Translations under genes and position numbers: made by a program
Assembly (NCBI GenBank): GCA_007026445.1
Contig: VDMD01000003.1
Location: forward strand, 248,001-312,000
DNA: 64,000 nucleotides
Direction: 5' to 3'
From: Schizophyllum amplum
Taxonomy: Eukaryota > Basidiomycota > Agaricomycetes > Agaricales > Schizophyllaceae
In this document: positions 12,599 to 23,519 of the stretch, in pieces
Position numbering within the stretch: position 1 is the first letter of the stretch
Layout of the letters: every line of letters begins with the position of its first letter
Notes under the pieces: generated by a model
Database searches by the model: none
Seen by the model: the letters and a program-made list of their open reading frames with translations, nothing else
Told to the model about the DNA's origin: nothing

Positions 12599-14550
12599 CT
12601 ACTCCTTCGCATGCTCAATCTGCTTCTCCTCAATATCCCTCGGCGCGAACGGCTTGTGCGCCTGCGCCGCGCGCGTCTGTTCGACCAGATCCGTGCGGTT
12701 TGCATAGCCCACCGGCGCCCACTGCCTTGACGTCCACGGCTTGCAATTCGGGTCGTTGTACATCTGGTCGACGCCCTCCAGAGACAGGTCCGAGGACTCG
12801 TACAGGAAGAGCGCGACGACGATGGCACCGGCCAGATTGCATGCCGCGAAGACGAAGCCGTAGCGGAACTCGATGGCACCGGTGATGAAGGGGGTGAAGA
12901 ACGCGAGGAGGAAGTTCCAGAGCCTGTATAACGCGGTAAGCAACTATAGCTAAAGCAGGTTGGGGAATACGCACCAGTTCGACGCAGTCGCAAGCGCGCC
13001 CTGCTTAGCGCGAGTCCTCGTCGGGAAGGTCTCGCCAATGAGGATCCAGATACCCCTGCATCGGAGTTGAGTGACGCACGGGTGACACAGGATTCGATAA
13101 CTTACGGAGCCCACGTCGAAGCGTACCCAAGGATGAACATGCATGCGCTGACAATCATCAACTTGCCCAAGCCTTGGTCCTGCGTCGGGTCGCCTGCTGT
13201 GCCGGCCGCAGCAAACACGAATAACCACACTGACTGCCAAACGCCGCCGATGATGAGAGGGAGACGGCGTCCATACTGTACACCTGTAAGCTCCTTGTTC
13301 TTCTGTAGCGGCCGAACCGACTCACCCTTTCCATGACATACAGCCCAAGGAAGGTGCATGCAAAGTTGACCGCACCGAGAATAATCTGCGTGACAAACGA
13401 ATCGTCGAGTCCGACAGATGCGAAGATAGTCGTGCCGTAGTAGAAGAAGTAGTTGGCGCCCGTCAGCTGCTGGAAGCTCTGCAGGGCCATTCCAAGCAAT
13501 GTGCGGTAGAGGATCTTATCCTTCGTCTTGAAGCAGTCGATCCAACCGGCCTGCTGCTTGCTCTCGTACTCTGCCATGTTCTGCATTTCGTCCGCCTCGC
13601 GCACGATCAGGGTATGCGTATGTGCGTCTTCTTTGCGGACACCGCGCGTGCGAGCGAGTGATTCGCGCGCTTCCTCGATTCTGCCAACCATGGCGAGCCA
13701 TCTGCGAACGCGGATGAGTAAATATACGCTCATGGATTGATAAGAAATCGTACCGGGGGGACTCCGGCATGAAGAGGATACCGATACCAAGGATGCAAGG
13801 CCAGATAATGCCCAAGCCGACAACGAGACGCCATGATCCGGGTCCGTTGATTTCACGTGCGCCAATGGAGAAGCAGTCTGAGAGAAAGTGAGTGGCATTG
13901 GGATTGTCTAAGGTGGATTGACTCACAGGCTACGAGGATACCCAACGTGATGAAGAGCTGGTAGGTGGCTGTCAGCGTACCACGGATTTGTCTGTAAACC
14001 CAATCAATGAAAATTGCGGATAGCCGTGGGAGTGATCTTACGGAGGCGCCGATTCGGCCTGGTACATGGGAACCGCAGCGCTTAAAGCACCGACGGCGAG
14101 ACCGCTGATTAAACGGCCGACCGCAAACTGTTGCCAGACGGAGAAAGTGGCCATTTGGATGATGACGCCAACGATGAACAGTGCGCACTCGCTCGTCATT
14201 GCGTAGCGACGTCCGAGTTTGTCAGCTGTCGGTGCACCGATGAGGGCGCCCGCGAGCGTGCCGATGGAGAGGAGACCGACGATGAGGCCGGCGCGGACGT
14301 TGGAGAATTTGCAGAGATCGGCATTGGTCGGGTCGGACGGGTCACACTGCGCGAAGCGCGTCTTGAAGTCGTCCATCTCGAGGATATCAGAGATTTGACC
14401 GGTATCGTAACCGAAAATGAAGCCGCCCATACTGGCGAGGAGGGCAAGCATAATGGCGACGCCCCCGATGGGCACGCCTTGACTGCAAAAACATGTCAGA
14501 ACGAGGCAGGGGGAGAGGGGATGTGCAACGCACGCGTAGAAGAGAGCCAT
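12599..14550 (-). CDS. MFS hexose/monosaccharide transporter
   Basis: Twelve-helix plasma-membrane sugar:proton symporter of the Sugar_tr family. A short exon 1 (ATG at 14550, MALFYA) splices at GC|GTGCGTTG to QGVPIGGVAIMLALLASMGG. Family signatures in order: GGFIFGYDTGQISDIL, ADKLGRRYAM (loop 2-3 GRR), GRLISGLAVGALSAAVPMYQ, RGTLTATYQLFITLGILVA, LFMPESPR, MALQSFQQLTGANYFFYYGT (central QQLTGxNY), IGETFPTRTRAKQGALATAS and the last-helix block GAIEFRYGFVFAACNLAG. At least six introns fall between these blocks. The C-terminal tail is charged (EEKQIEHAKE). The gene lies divergent from a secreted beta-xylosidase 1.9 kb away, which fits uptake of plant-polymer sugars; substrate preference cannot be read from sequence. 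Confidence 0.9.
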
Positions 14551-16410
14551 GGCGGTGGTGTTGGTCGTGAAGATGAACGCAGGCGCCGATTGACTTGACT
14601 TGACTTGAGGGGAAGTAAGGACGATCCACAGTTATGCCATGGGCCCCCGCTGTTGCTTTTGTACTGCCCGGGGCCGTGTTCGGCAGAGACCTGATGTCAT
14701 CCAAAGCATATGCTGACCGATCGTCCCGCACTTCCATGTGCGGGGGCCCCGAGCTGCATGTTCCGTGGGGGTGGGGTTGCCGACCCGCCGCTTCCTCGTC
14801 GGCGCTCGCCAGGCCGCGCGAAGAGTCGGAGTCGACGAAGATGGTGGCCATTGTTCTTTGGATGATCGCAAGCGCTGTCAGATGACCTGGTCATTGTATT
14901 ATGGACATAAAAGTGGCAATCGCCGTGCGGGCCAAGACATGCATAGGAGCGATCACACATTTTGTTGCCGTTCGGGGTTAGTGTGGGGGTTGAAGTCTGC
15001 CCCGCTGCTGCAGAAGACGTAAGCCGCAGACCGTCAGCGGTTTGTCCCTCTCTGAAACCCACTGCGCGCACCTCCCCCAAAGCCTCCCAACAGTCCATAA
15101 GCGATGGCGAGAACTGTCCAGAACGGGGTGGGCAGCCCAGAGGAAAAGGCACTGATGCGAGACTCGCCTTGCCTGGGGCTCCAGCGCTCATCCAGAGCGA
15201 AAGTTCTCGCGCACTCTCCCGCACTGCGCATCGGTCAGCCCAGTCAGGTCAAATTTCTGGTTTCCAGCCAGGAACAATGCAAAGGGCCGCACACACTGAC
15301 GCATATGGAGCTGGGGTCCTCCACCAATCTCGTCCGAGATTGCGAGAACATCCGCACACATCCGCACCTGTACGGCTGGGCATCCGGATGGTCCAGGTTT
15401 TGTGTTCAAAGAGAGTCCTTTTTCCCTGGTCTTGACCGCGATGGGCAGTCGCAAGCCCTGTTTGGCCCGCTCTCGTCCGAGTGCGGCGCGGGAATTATCC
15501 AATCAGCATCCAACAAACGCAAACTTTCACAAACTCGCGAGTCGCAGTTGCTCTCGGCCCATGTTCATCTTTGCAGCGGGTCCAGCTGTGTAATTGTCCC
15601 TCGCCGCGCCGCTCGGCCTCTCCGCGCAGCTTTGTCACCTCACGTCAATAGCGATTACAACTTCAAGCTTCATTACTGAGTCGGTTTCTCGGAACTTGGC
15701 AAAGCTATACAAACATCAGTCGTATGACCACAAATGCCGGATGACATCGCTCAGCTCTATTCGTGAGTGTTCCTTGAACTGCTCGACTTCGTCAGAGTCT
15801 GGTCAGAGTCAGTCGGCTTCAAGTCGACTTGAAGCTTTCAGTCGCCATCTTCGGGTCAGGTGCGCTGCAAATCGGGCCGTCACTTCCCTGCCCGAACATC
15901 TGACTATATCATTATGCGCTCAGAACGCAGACGTTTGTAGGGCCGGGTGGCCGTAGGCCTGTCCGTAGGCGTACCGCAGGTCGACAGAAGACCGCTGCCT
16001 CTGGCTCTTCGCAACTCATTGTTGTCTTTTGGCGCCCTTACCGCGGCCCGATGTACGACTGTACAGAAGGGAGGGCCTTCCACTCAACCTCTCTTCGACA
16101 TACAAGCGGGCCGACTGACCACGTCGAAGCACCGGTCGACCTATAGAGTTGAGCTCATGTGCCACCCCCGAGGGTTCTCAACGAGATCACCCTGCGATGA
16201 TAGCCGCTGAGTCGTCATCGTCAGAGACGGCCATACCACGGGGAAAGCGGCAAAGGAAGCCCTACAACTTACCATACGTGACCGAGGGATGGACAGAATA
16301 CGTCTAAAAGGTGCCCGCCTGACCTCGTCGCCCGCATATAAGACGAGCGCGATGTATGAGAAGACTTGAAGACGACCCGCGGACCACCTGCCGTAGGCGC
16401 AACTTGGACC
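14551..16410. other. 1.86-kb divergent intergenic region
   Basis: Lies between the divergent hexose transporter and beta-xylosidase starts. It contains a short tandem repeat of TGACT (14591-14605) just upstream of the transporter ATG, and several CTTGAAG/CTTCAAG words near 15.8 kb. No convincing gene. Overlapping ORFs at 14.6-15.7 kb on both strands look like chance. Confidence 0.45.
16337..16342 (+). promoter_or_regulatory. TATA-like element of the beta-xylosidase gene
   Basis: TATAAG about 70 bp upstream of the chosen ATG, a normal distance for a fungal core promoter. Inference from position only. Confidence 0.4.
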
Positions 16411-18856
16411 ATGGCTCTGCTTCTCACCTCGGTGACTCTTGCGCTCGTTGCTGGGAGTCATGCGCAGGCTGACTTCCCGGACTGCGTCAATGGACCGCTC
16501 GCGTCCAACGCTGTGTGCGACACCAGCCTTGGGCACGTTGAGCGCGCACGCGCGCTTGTAGACGAACTCACCGTCGCCGAGATGATCAACAACACAGTGA
16601 ACGCGGCTGCGGGTGTAGCCCGCCTCGGTCTGCCGCCGTACGAGTGGTGGAGTGAAGCACTGGTATGTCTCACACCCGTACCCCCTCGGTAACAAAGACG
16701 ACTCACCAACTGCCAGCACGGCGTCGCCGATAGCCCAGGCGTATTCTTCGCCGACCCCGGCGAGGAATTCAGCTCCGCCACCTCCTTCCCGATGCCCATC
16801 AACATGGGCGCCGCCTTTGACGACGAGCTCATGCGCGCCGTCGGCAACATCACCAGCACGGAGGCGCGCGCCTTCAACAACGGCGGCCGCTCCGGGCTCG
16901 ACTACTGGACGCCGGTCATCAACCCCTTCAAGGACCCGCGCTGGGGCCGCGGCGCCGAGACGCCCGGCGAGGACCCGCTGCACACCGCGCGCTACGTGCG
17001 CCCGCTCGTTGAGGGCCTGCAAGGCGGCAACGACCCCGCCGCGCTCAAGGTCGCCGCGGACTGCAAGCACTGGGCCGCGTACGACCTCGAGGACTGGGGC
17101 GGCGTGGAGCGCTATGCGTTCGACGCGGTAGTCACGTCGCAGGACATGGCGGAGTACTACTCCCCGCCGTTCCGCAGCTGCGTGCGCGACGCGCGCGCGG
17201 CGAGCGTGATGTGCAGCTATAACGCGGTCAATGGCGTGCCGGCGTGCGCGAGCCCGTTTTTGCTGCAGACGGTGCTGAGGGACGCGTGGGGGCTGGCGGA
17301 GGATCGTTGGGTGACGGCGGACTGCGATGCGGTGGGGAATGTGTATGACCCGCACGCGTATACGGAGGACTTTGTGAACGGGTCGGCGGTGTCGCTCAAG
17401 GCGGGCGCGGATTTGGACTGTGGGACAACTTATGCGGAGTACCTGCCGGAAGCGTTTGACCGCGGTTTGATTGTCGAGGAAGATCTGAAGGGGGCTTTGA
17501 CTCGGTTGTACGCGTCGCTGGTTTGGTGAGTACCATCTCTCAGTCATCCTCGTTTCTCGTATTGAATTCACACAGGCTCGGATACTTCGACCCCGCCGAG
17601 AACCAACCCTACCGCCAGATTTCTTGGGCCGATGTAAACAGCCCTGAAGCGCAAGCGCTTGCCTACCAGGCCGCAGTCGAGGGCATGGTGCTCCTAAAGA
17701 ATGACGGCACGCTGCCCCTCACCAACGCTACAGCTTCGCTCGCGCTCATCGGGCCCATGGCAAACGCTACCGCGACTCAGATGCAGGGCAACTACAACGG
17801 CGTCGCGCCCTTCATCATATCGCCTATGCAAGGGTTCCAGGACGCGGGCTACAACGTCACGTATGTCTTGGGCACCAACGTCACCGGGCACGACGCGGAC
17901 GACCTGGATGCGGCTCTCGCTGCGGCAGAGGCAGCGGACATGGTGATATATGTCGGCGGCATAGACGCCACAGTTGAGAAGGAAGCGCTCGACCGGCTGA
18001 ACATCACGTGGCCCGAGAACCAGCTGGCGTTGATCAGCGCGCTCGAGGAGGTCGGCAAACCGCTGATCGTCGTTCAGATGGGAGGGGGACAGCTGGACGA
18101 CACAGATCTAAAGGAGAGCAGCTCGGTATGTGTTCTTCTTTGTCGTCTATCGTCCTCGCGTCTGACCCATGCACATAGGTGAACGCAATTCTTTGGGCCG
18201 GCTACCCGGGACAGAGCGGCGGGACAGCCATCGCGGACACCGTCATCGGGACTGTTGCTCCCGCGGGACGCCTGCCTATCACTCAGTACCCTGCAAGCTA
18301 TGTCGACGAGGTCGACATGACCGACATGACCCTCCGCCCCGACGAGTCGACCGGCTCACCCGGCCGCACATACAAGTGGTACACGGGCACGCCGGTCTAC
18401 CCCTACGGCTACGGGTTGCACTACACCAACTTCAGTGTTGCCTGGTCAGGTACACCTGACGATGCGTGCTATGACATCCAGGACGTCGTCGGCGCGGCGA
18501 GTGGGTACCTTGATCTCGCGCCGCTCGACACGTTCACGGTGACGGTGACGAATGAGGGCGCGGTCGCCTCTGACTACGTGGTGCTGCTGTTTGTGAGCAC
18601 GCAGGCGGGGCCAGCGCCAGCGCCGATCAAGGAGCTGGTGGGCTATGCCCGGGTGGCGAATGTGCAGCCAGGGGCGTCGGTAGACGTCGATTTGGAGGTG
18701 ACGCTTGGGGCGATTTCGCGGGCTGATGAGAATGGGGACGCGTCCTTGTACCCTGGGGAGTACGAGTTGACACTGGACTATGATGGCGCGCTCTCATTGA
18801 CCTTTGAGTTGTGTGGAGACAGTGAGCTAGTCGCTGAGTGGCCCAGGGAGTCGTAG
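16411..18856 (+). CDS. secreted GH3 beta-xylosidase
   Basis: Removes xylose from the non-reducing end of xylo-oligosaccharides outside the cell. Four exons: 16411-16662, 16717-17525, 17576-18125 and 18179-18856 (2289 nt, 762 residues, in frame). I chose the ATG at 16411 because it starts a clean signal peptide (MALLLTSVTLALVAGSHAQA); the upstream in-frame ATG at 16366 would bury it. GH3 N-terminal (beta/alpha)8 motifs: HGVADSPGVFF, ATSFPMPINMGAAFDDEL, WTPVINPFKDPRWGRGAETP, CKHWAAYDLEDWGG, MCSYNAVNGVP and VTADCDAVGNVYD, whose central Asp is the expected nucleophile. The C-terminal sandwich has VEGMVLLKNDGTLPL and VQMGGGQLDDTDL, then LWAGYPGQSGGTAIADTVIG, PVYPYGYGLHYTNF and a fibronectin III-like end. 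The xylosidase call is stronger than beta-glucosidase because of the overall xylosidase-type blocks. Confidence 0.92.
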
Positions 18857-19854
18857 TCGTTACATACGTCTGTAGACCAACTGAGAATCGAAAAATGTAC
18901 TATAGCAAAGAGGCATCTGTGAACTCCTCGCAGGTCGTATGTAAAGAATTGTAGGCTTGATTCGCAGCGACGGGAGGCTTTTAAGTTTTGCGCTCGTGAA
19001 GAAGTTGAACAATACTGCATGTCACGCCGTGACATCAGCCGAGAACTTACCACGTTTTTGTACGTCATGCGATCTTCTGTGTAGTCAAACTTGAGTCAAA
19101 TTGAAACTGAAACTACTGCGCGACGTCCTGAAGCAGGCCGCCGTTGTTCACAAGCTAGCAGTAGAATTTTCCTATACCGTTCGCAGTTATAAGCAAGTTA
19201 TAAGCCCCTCAGGCCTCAGGCCCAGGGCTGACTGCAGCACTCTTGGCAGGCTCGGACATGCTCGGATGTGCTCATCAGGGACTACAAAATGTCTACATAG
19301 CGACCCGAAGCTGGTCCAGAAGAGTCCTGAAGCAGCCTGAAGCTTGGGTCCTAGCTACGATCAAGGTCAGTCGTCGTTAACCGAAGGCGGACGCGGACTT
19401 TTCGGGGCAAGATGCACTGTGCAGACCGTTGAGGACCGTTCACCTTTCGACGGCAGGACAAGGACAATCTTCATACCAGTTGTCAGTCGGATGAGCGCTA
19501 TGGTTGGATTGTGGGCGCTCACCTCCTCCACACATTTTGAATGAGAAAGTTCCACTTGCTTTGGTCGAGTTCAAGGCCAATGATGCCGACTGAATGCTCC
19601 TCGAAGTTCGGATCGTCCATACGCGCCCATAACTACGCGGAGCGGAGTGTGATTTCATCAACTTCTCGTAGAACAATTTCTCCGGCCTGACAGCGATCTA
19701 CTGAATGAAATTGATGAGCGACAGTCTGAATCATGTCGTGGTTCTTCGGAAAGCGGGATCTCCTCAGGTGCTGTTCCATGACAGTGGAAGGGTGTGCTAG
19801 AGGCCACCACGGCTAGCACATACGCGACCTGGCACGAGCTCTGCACGACTTACG
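18857..19854. other. intergenic, no gene recognised
   Basis: About 1 kb with only short ORFs. It includes the xylosidase 3' flank and the promoter region of the F-box gene. CTGAAGCAGGCC-like words recur at 19.12-19.34 kb, but I could not define a repeat unit. Confidence 0.45.
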
Positions 19855-21858
19855 ATGGACCTCATCCGCCGCCGCTACTCCTCGACGCCCGCGCGCGCAG
19901 ACAGCACCGGATCCGCTCATTCGTCCAACTCGGGCATCAGCTCTGCCGACTATGGACGACCCGGAAAGCCCGCCCTGCTGAGGCAGCGCGTCTCGAGCGT
20001 GTTCAGCCCTCTCAAGAAGCGCGCGTCTGTCATGTCGAGCACGTCGGGCATGCACAGCGAGAGCGAGGCGGGCGACGCTGTCGTCGTCGCGGACAACGTT
20101 GCTGCGCTCGGCTTCCTCATCCGCGAGCAGGATTCGGACACGGAGACGACGGACTCGATCGACGACATTCGCCGCCCAAGCGGCCTCGGGCGTACCGCGT
20201 CCTTCTCGTCGGACCGCTCCCATCCTTCGTTTGCGTGGACGCAGGAGTCCGACTGCCTCCAGGCGCCTCGTATACACCATTCGATCAGCTCCCCCTCCCT
20301 CATCCAAGGCCTAGCCGATCGCATACGAGACGCCAAGAGCCGACATGTCCCTGTGCACTCCATAGTGCAAGGATTCCCTCTCCCGCCGCGACAGCGCGTA
20401 TTTGACATACCCATGGAAGTCCTCATCTGCATCATGGCACACCTTCCACGCGACAGTGTCACCCGTGCTGCTGTCGTTGCCCATGGGTTCGCCGAGGCGG
20501 CACAGACGGTGCTGTACGGACGCATTGACTTGCGCACCGTACGCCCGTCACGCCATGGGCAGTTGCTTGCGCTCCTTGCGAGTCGCCCCCGGATCACAGA
20601 ATGTGTGCATGCATTCATCTGCCACAGCTGGCCAGAAAACGAACCGCCTGAGGAGGACAGCAGCGTGACCTCTCAGCCCCCGGCGCTTGCACATCTGGCG
20701 ATCGCGCTGCAGAACATGCCCAACCTCGTCACGCTCACTCTTCCCTCCTTCGATGTCGATGTCCTCCGTAGACACACTGCGTTCGGTCTGCGCCACCTCA
20801 CGTTCCTCAACGGCGAGTTGCACAAGGAAGAGATGCAGGCACTGTTCAACTGGCTCGATGGGCAAATAAACATTACCTCCTTCCGCCTGCCGGAGCTCTT
20901 CGATGTCGCTACAGGAAGCGACCGGCCGACTCCACAGACGCAAGCATCCCTTCGCCCACAGACGCATGCCCTGCTTGCAAGCCCAATGCTCTTGCCGGTA
21001 TCGCCAGTCAGCCCCATCACGCCCGTATCACCGACATTCTCTGTCCGTGGCGAGGAACCGTACTCTTACGAATCGCCCACTTTGTTGCCTGCGCTGCAGA
21101 CCTTGCACGCGTCACCGTCACTGGTCGCCGCCCTTGCACCGTCGCGCTGCCTGCAACATGTAACGGTCAACGTCGACGCGACGCTGTACACAGGCCTGCG
21201 GCCTGCTGCGTTGGTCGCGCCTCTCAAGGGTGCAAGATACCTTGGGTTCAAATTTGGGAGACAAGTGGACCGGCGCTCGATGGAAAAAGTACTCAGTGCG
21301 GCAGGTGCAACACTGGGTGGTACGAAAAGGGAGGATACAGAGAGTGGACGCGAACCAACAAGCGGTGTCGAATCGTTGACGATATACATTGCGTCGCCCG
21401 ATCCCGGCGTCGATGAGGTGTGCGACCTACCACTTGGTTTGATCGGTACTTACTAGCCATGACAGGTTCTTTACAAGATCATCCACTCAGTCATCTCTCG
21501 CTACGCCGACCTGCATACCATCGCCCTCAACTGCGCTCCTTCGGTAGACGGCGGCTCACTCGACTTCCGTGCTATGGCGTCGTCTCCGATCCCTCATCCA
21601 CCAACACCGCCAATTTCCCCTTCGCTCGTGCGGCCCGGTTCTGCGGGCTTCTCAGCTTCGCCCATGGATCGCCCGACCAGCGTCGCCTTCCCTTCTCACG
21701 AGCAGGCCGCCACCCCGATCCTTACCACGGCGTCGATTATCACCTCGCCGACGTCGCGCCTATCCCACAAAGAGCGCTTGCATATAAACTCGTGGGTCAA
21801 GCTCTGCCCATCGTTGCGCGTCATCAAGCTCCTCTCTGGTGCTGAATGGCGAGCGTAG
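19855..21858 (+). CDS. F-box-like protein
   Basis: Predicted 651 residues from two exons, 19855-21417 and 21466-21858, joined by a GTGTGC...GACAG intron that continues the frame (DPGVDEV then LYKIIHSVISRYADLHTIAL). The N-terminal third is Ser-rich and probably disordered. Around residues 184-225 is an F-box-like helix set (DIPMEVLICIMAHLPRDSV then AAQTVLYGRIDLRT), the usual SKP1-binding element of SCF ubiquitin ligases. The rest shows irregular leucine-rich strand/helix repeats (LAIALQNMPNLVTLTLP, SLVAALAPSRCLQHVTV, WVKLCPSLRVIKLL), as in agaricomycete F-box/LRR-like proteins. The target is unknown. Confidence 0.72.
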
Positions 21859-22299
21859 TCGACATAGGCGCCCCTGGCCTCGATGGGCGCGCCCATGCCC
21901 CGTCGTGTTCATAAAATCATCACTCACGACCCACTATCCTCGTACCATGGCTGCTTCATTACTATACCTTCTCTTTCGCCATACCCGCTCTGATTTATCT
22001 AGCATATCCTCGCGTGTTGTCGTTCGTTCCAGGCGCACTACATGTTCCATACACTCAGTACATCCCCACACAGATCTGCCCCTTGCGCCCAGCTCTCGAA
22101 TGCTCGTCCTCTTTCCTCTAGCGTATCAGCAGTCCTGTATTAATAGAAACACAGCTTGTCGCTGAAGACTGTCTAGGGCTAGACTCAGACTACTGTCAGA
22201 CGCCCCTCTCATCGCGCGCCGTGACGCACGACTGATGCCTGTACTTATGGGAGGCACCATCGCTCAGCAGACACCTTGCCTCCTCCCACCATCTGAATC
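21859..22299. other. intergenic, no gene recognised
   Basis: 440 bp between the F-box stop and the HIT-like start. Pyrimidine-rich stretches near the right end are consistent with a promoter, and I see nothing else. Confidence 0.5.
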
Positions 22300-23217
22300 A
22301 TGCCAATGTGGATTCGCGATCCCGAGTACTTCGTCTACCGCGACGATAAGCGCATCGTCTCCGTTTGCCCCTTCCCCTCTGCGCGCGGCCAGGTCTCGAT
22401 CACGGACGCGGACGGCGAGCGGTTCTCTGGGCTGCCGGAGGAGGAGCTCGTCCAGCTCTTCGTCGACGTGCGCTACTTCGCGAACATGCTCGCCAAGGTA
22501 GCACACGTGCGCCGGGTCGGGATGGCCTCCGACGGCCGGATGCTGCACCTGATCCCGATGCACGGGCTGGGCGACGAGTGGCAGCCGATTCTGCATGCGA
22601 AGGAGGTGTCCTACCCAACCTGGCCGGGGTACTTCACGTCGAAGAACGGGCCGCGGATGAAGAACGAGGACCTCGATGCGACGCAGGCGAAGATCCTGGC
22701 GGCGGCAGGCCTGCAGCCGCCGTTCGACAACACATTCCACGGCGACCTAAACGATACGAACCTCTTCGCGCGCATCGTGCGCGGCGAGGAAGAGCAGTGG
22801 CGCATATGGGAGAATGAGACGCACGTCGCGTTCCTCACGCCCTTCGGGAACACAGTCGGGTACACGGTGGTCGTCCCGCGGCGGCACACGTCTTCGGATG
22901 TCTTCCAGCTCGCGGAGGCGGACTACGAGGGGCTCATACGCGCGGTGCATTCGGTGCTGGTGGTGCTAAAGAAGGCCTTCGATACCAAGACGGTCGGGGT
23001 ATTCTTCGAAGGGTTCGAGATTGACTATACGCACGCGAAGCTCATACCAGCGCATGGAGAGGGGCCGGAGGTGAAGAGCGACATCGAGAGAGCAGAGCTG
23101 TACGATACCTACCCAGGATTCTTGACGACGCAAGCGGGACCTGCAGCGAACAAGAAAGAGCTCGTTGCACTGAGGGACGCCCTATGTCAGTGCAACACGC
23201 CGCCGTGGCTCGACTAG
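22300..23217 (+). CDS. two-lobed HIT-like protein
   Basis: Single-exon 305-residue protein. Two halves each resemble the histidine-triad fold of small nucleotide hydrolases and transferases. The N-terminal lobe runs from YFVYRDDKRIVSVCPFPSAR to GRMLHLIPMHGLGDEW. The C-terminal lobe runs from NLFARIVRGEEEQWRIWENE, through HVAFLTPFGNTVGYTVVVPR, to DYTHAKLIPAHGEG. In both, the canonical H-x-H-x-H is reduced: HLIPMHG in lobe 1 and HAKLIPAHG in lobe 2, so two histidines at best remain in each. The lobe layout suggests an internal duplication. Catalysis of the usual nucleoside phosphoramidate or dinucleotide type cannot be assumed. A start at 22306 (MWIRDPEYF) is equally possible. Confidence 0.8.
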   Translation: MPMWIRDPEYFVYRDDKRIVSVCPFPSARGQVSITDADGERFSGLPEEELVQLFVDVRYFANMLAKVAHVRRVGMASDGRMLHLIPMHGLGDEWQPILHAKEVSYPTWPGYFTSKNGPRMKNEDLDATQAKILAAAGLQPPFDNTFHGDLNDTNLFARIVRGEEEQWRIWENETHVAFLTPFGNTVGYTVVVPRRHTSSDVFQLAEADYEGLIRAVHSVLVVLKKAFDTKTVGVFFEGFEIDYTHAKLIPAHGEGPEVKSDIERAELYDTYPGFLTTQAGPAANKKELVALRDALCQCNTPPWLD

Positions 23218-23229
23218 ATGGTATTGCAG

Positions 23230-23470
23230 TCTCATCAAGGTGATATATAAGGACAACAATTAGATAGATAGCAGAGAGGAAAGCGGGCGACGCCATTGTA
23301 CAACACAAATGTAGCATACAATTCGCGCTATATATTCTGTGGGTTCGGTGGAGACCTCGTCTGGGAATCACCATGCTTCAAACTTCATGCCGGCAAAGGC
23401 GGCTGCGCTCGATACCGCTGCATTGCGGAATACTCAGCATTGAAGGCCACTCGTACACAAGGGTGTTATC
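23230..23470. repeat. dispersed segment, copy A (SRA gene 3' end plus flank)
   Basis: This stretch aligns by eye to 31190-31440 and 33340-33600. Shared words are GGAAAGCGGGCGACGCCATT, ATTCGCG preceded by GTAGCATAC, and GCCGGCAAAG. All three copies have the same orientation. In copies B and C it spans the last exon and 3' flank of an SRA gene. In copy A it sits alone between the HIT-like stop and the sedolisin stop. Confidence 0.65.
23385..23460 (-). pseudogene. relic of the last exon of an SRA-YDG gene
   Basis: On the minus strand, an acceptor ending TGCAG is followed by codons reading R-Y-R-A-Q-P-P-L-P-A and a TGA at 23385-23387. The end of the SRA-YDG genes at 31.4 and 33.5 kb has the same acceptor context and the matching tail (E-Q-P-S-L-P-T and G-Q-P-S-L-P-A). 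The preceding intron also aligns (GGCCTTC then GAGTAT before the acceptor). No other SRA exon is present here, so this is a fragment only. Confidence 0.65.
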
Positions 23471-23519
23471 CTTCATGCCATGGGCCCCAACTGCAATATT
23501 ACACCTTATGTGATGATAT

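Noticed and set aside
16141..17571. 476-codon minus-strand ORF
   Set aside because: It is antisense to the GH3 xylosidase, His/Arg-rich and without any recognised motif. The plus strand carries clear GH3 blocks.
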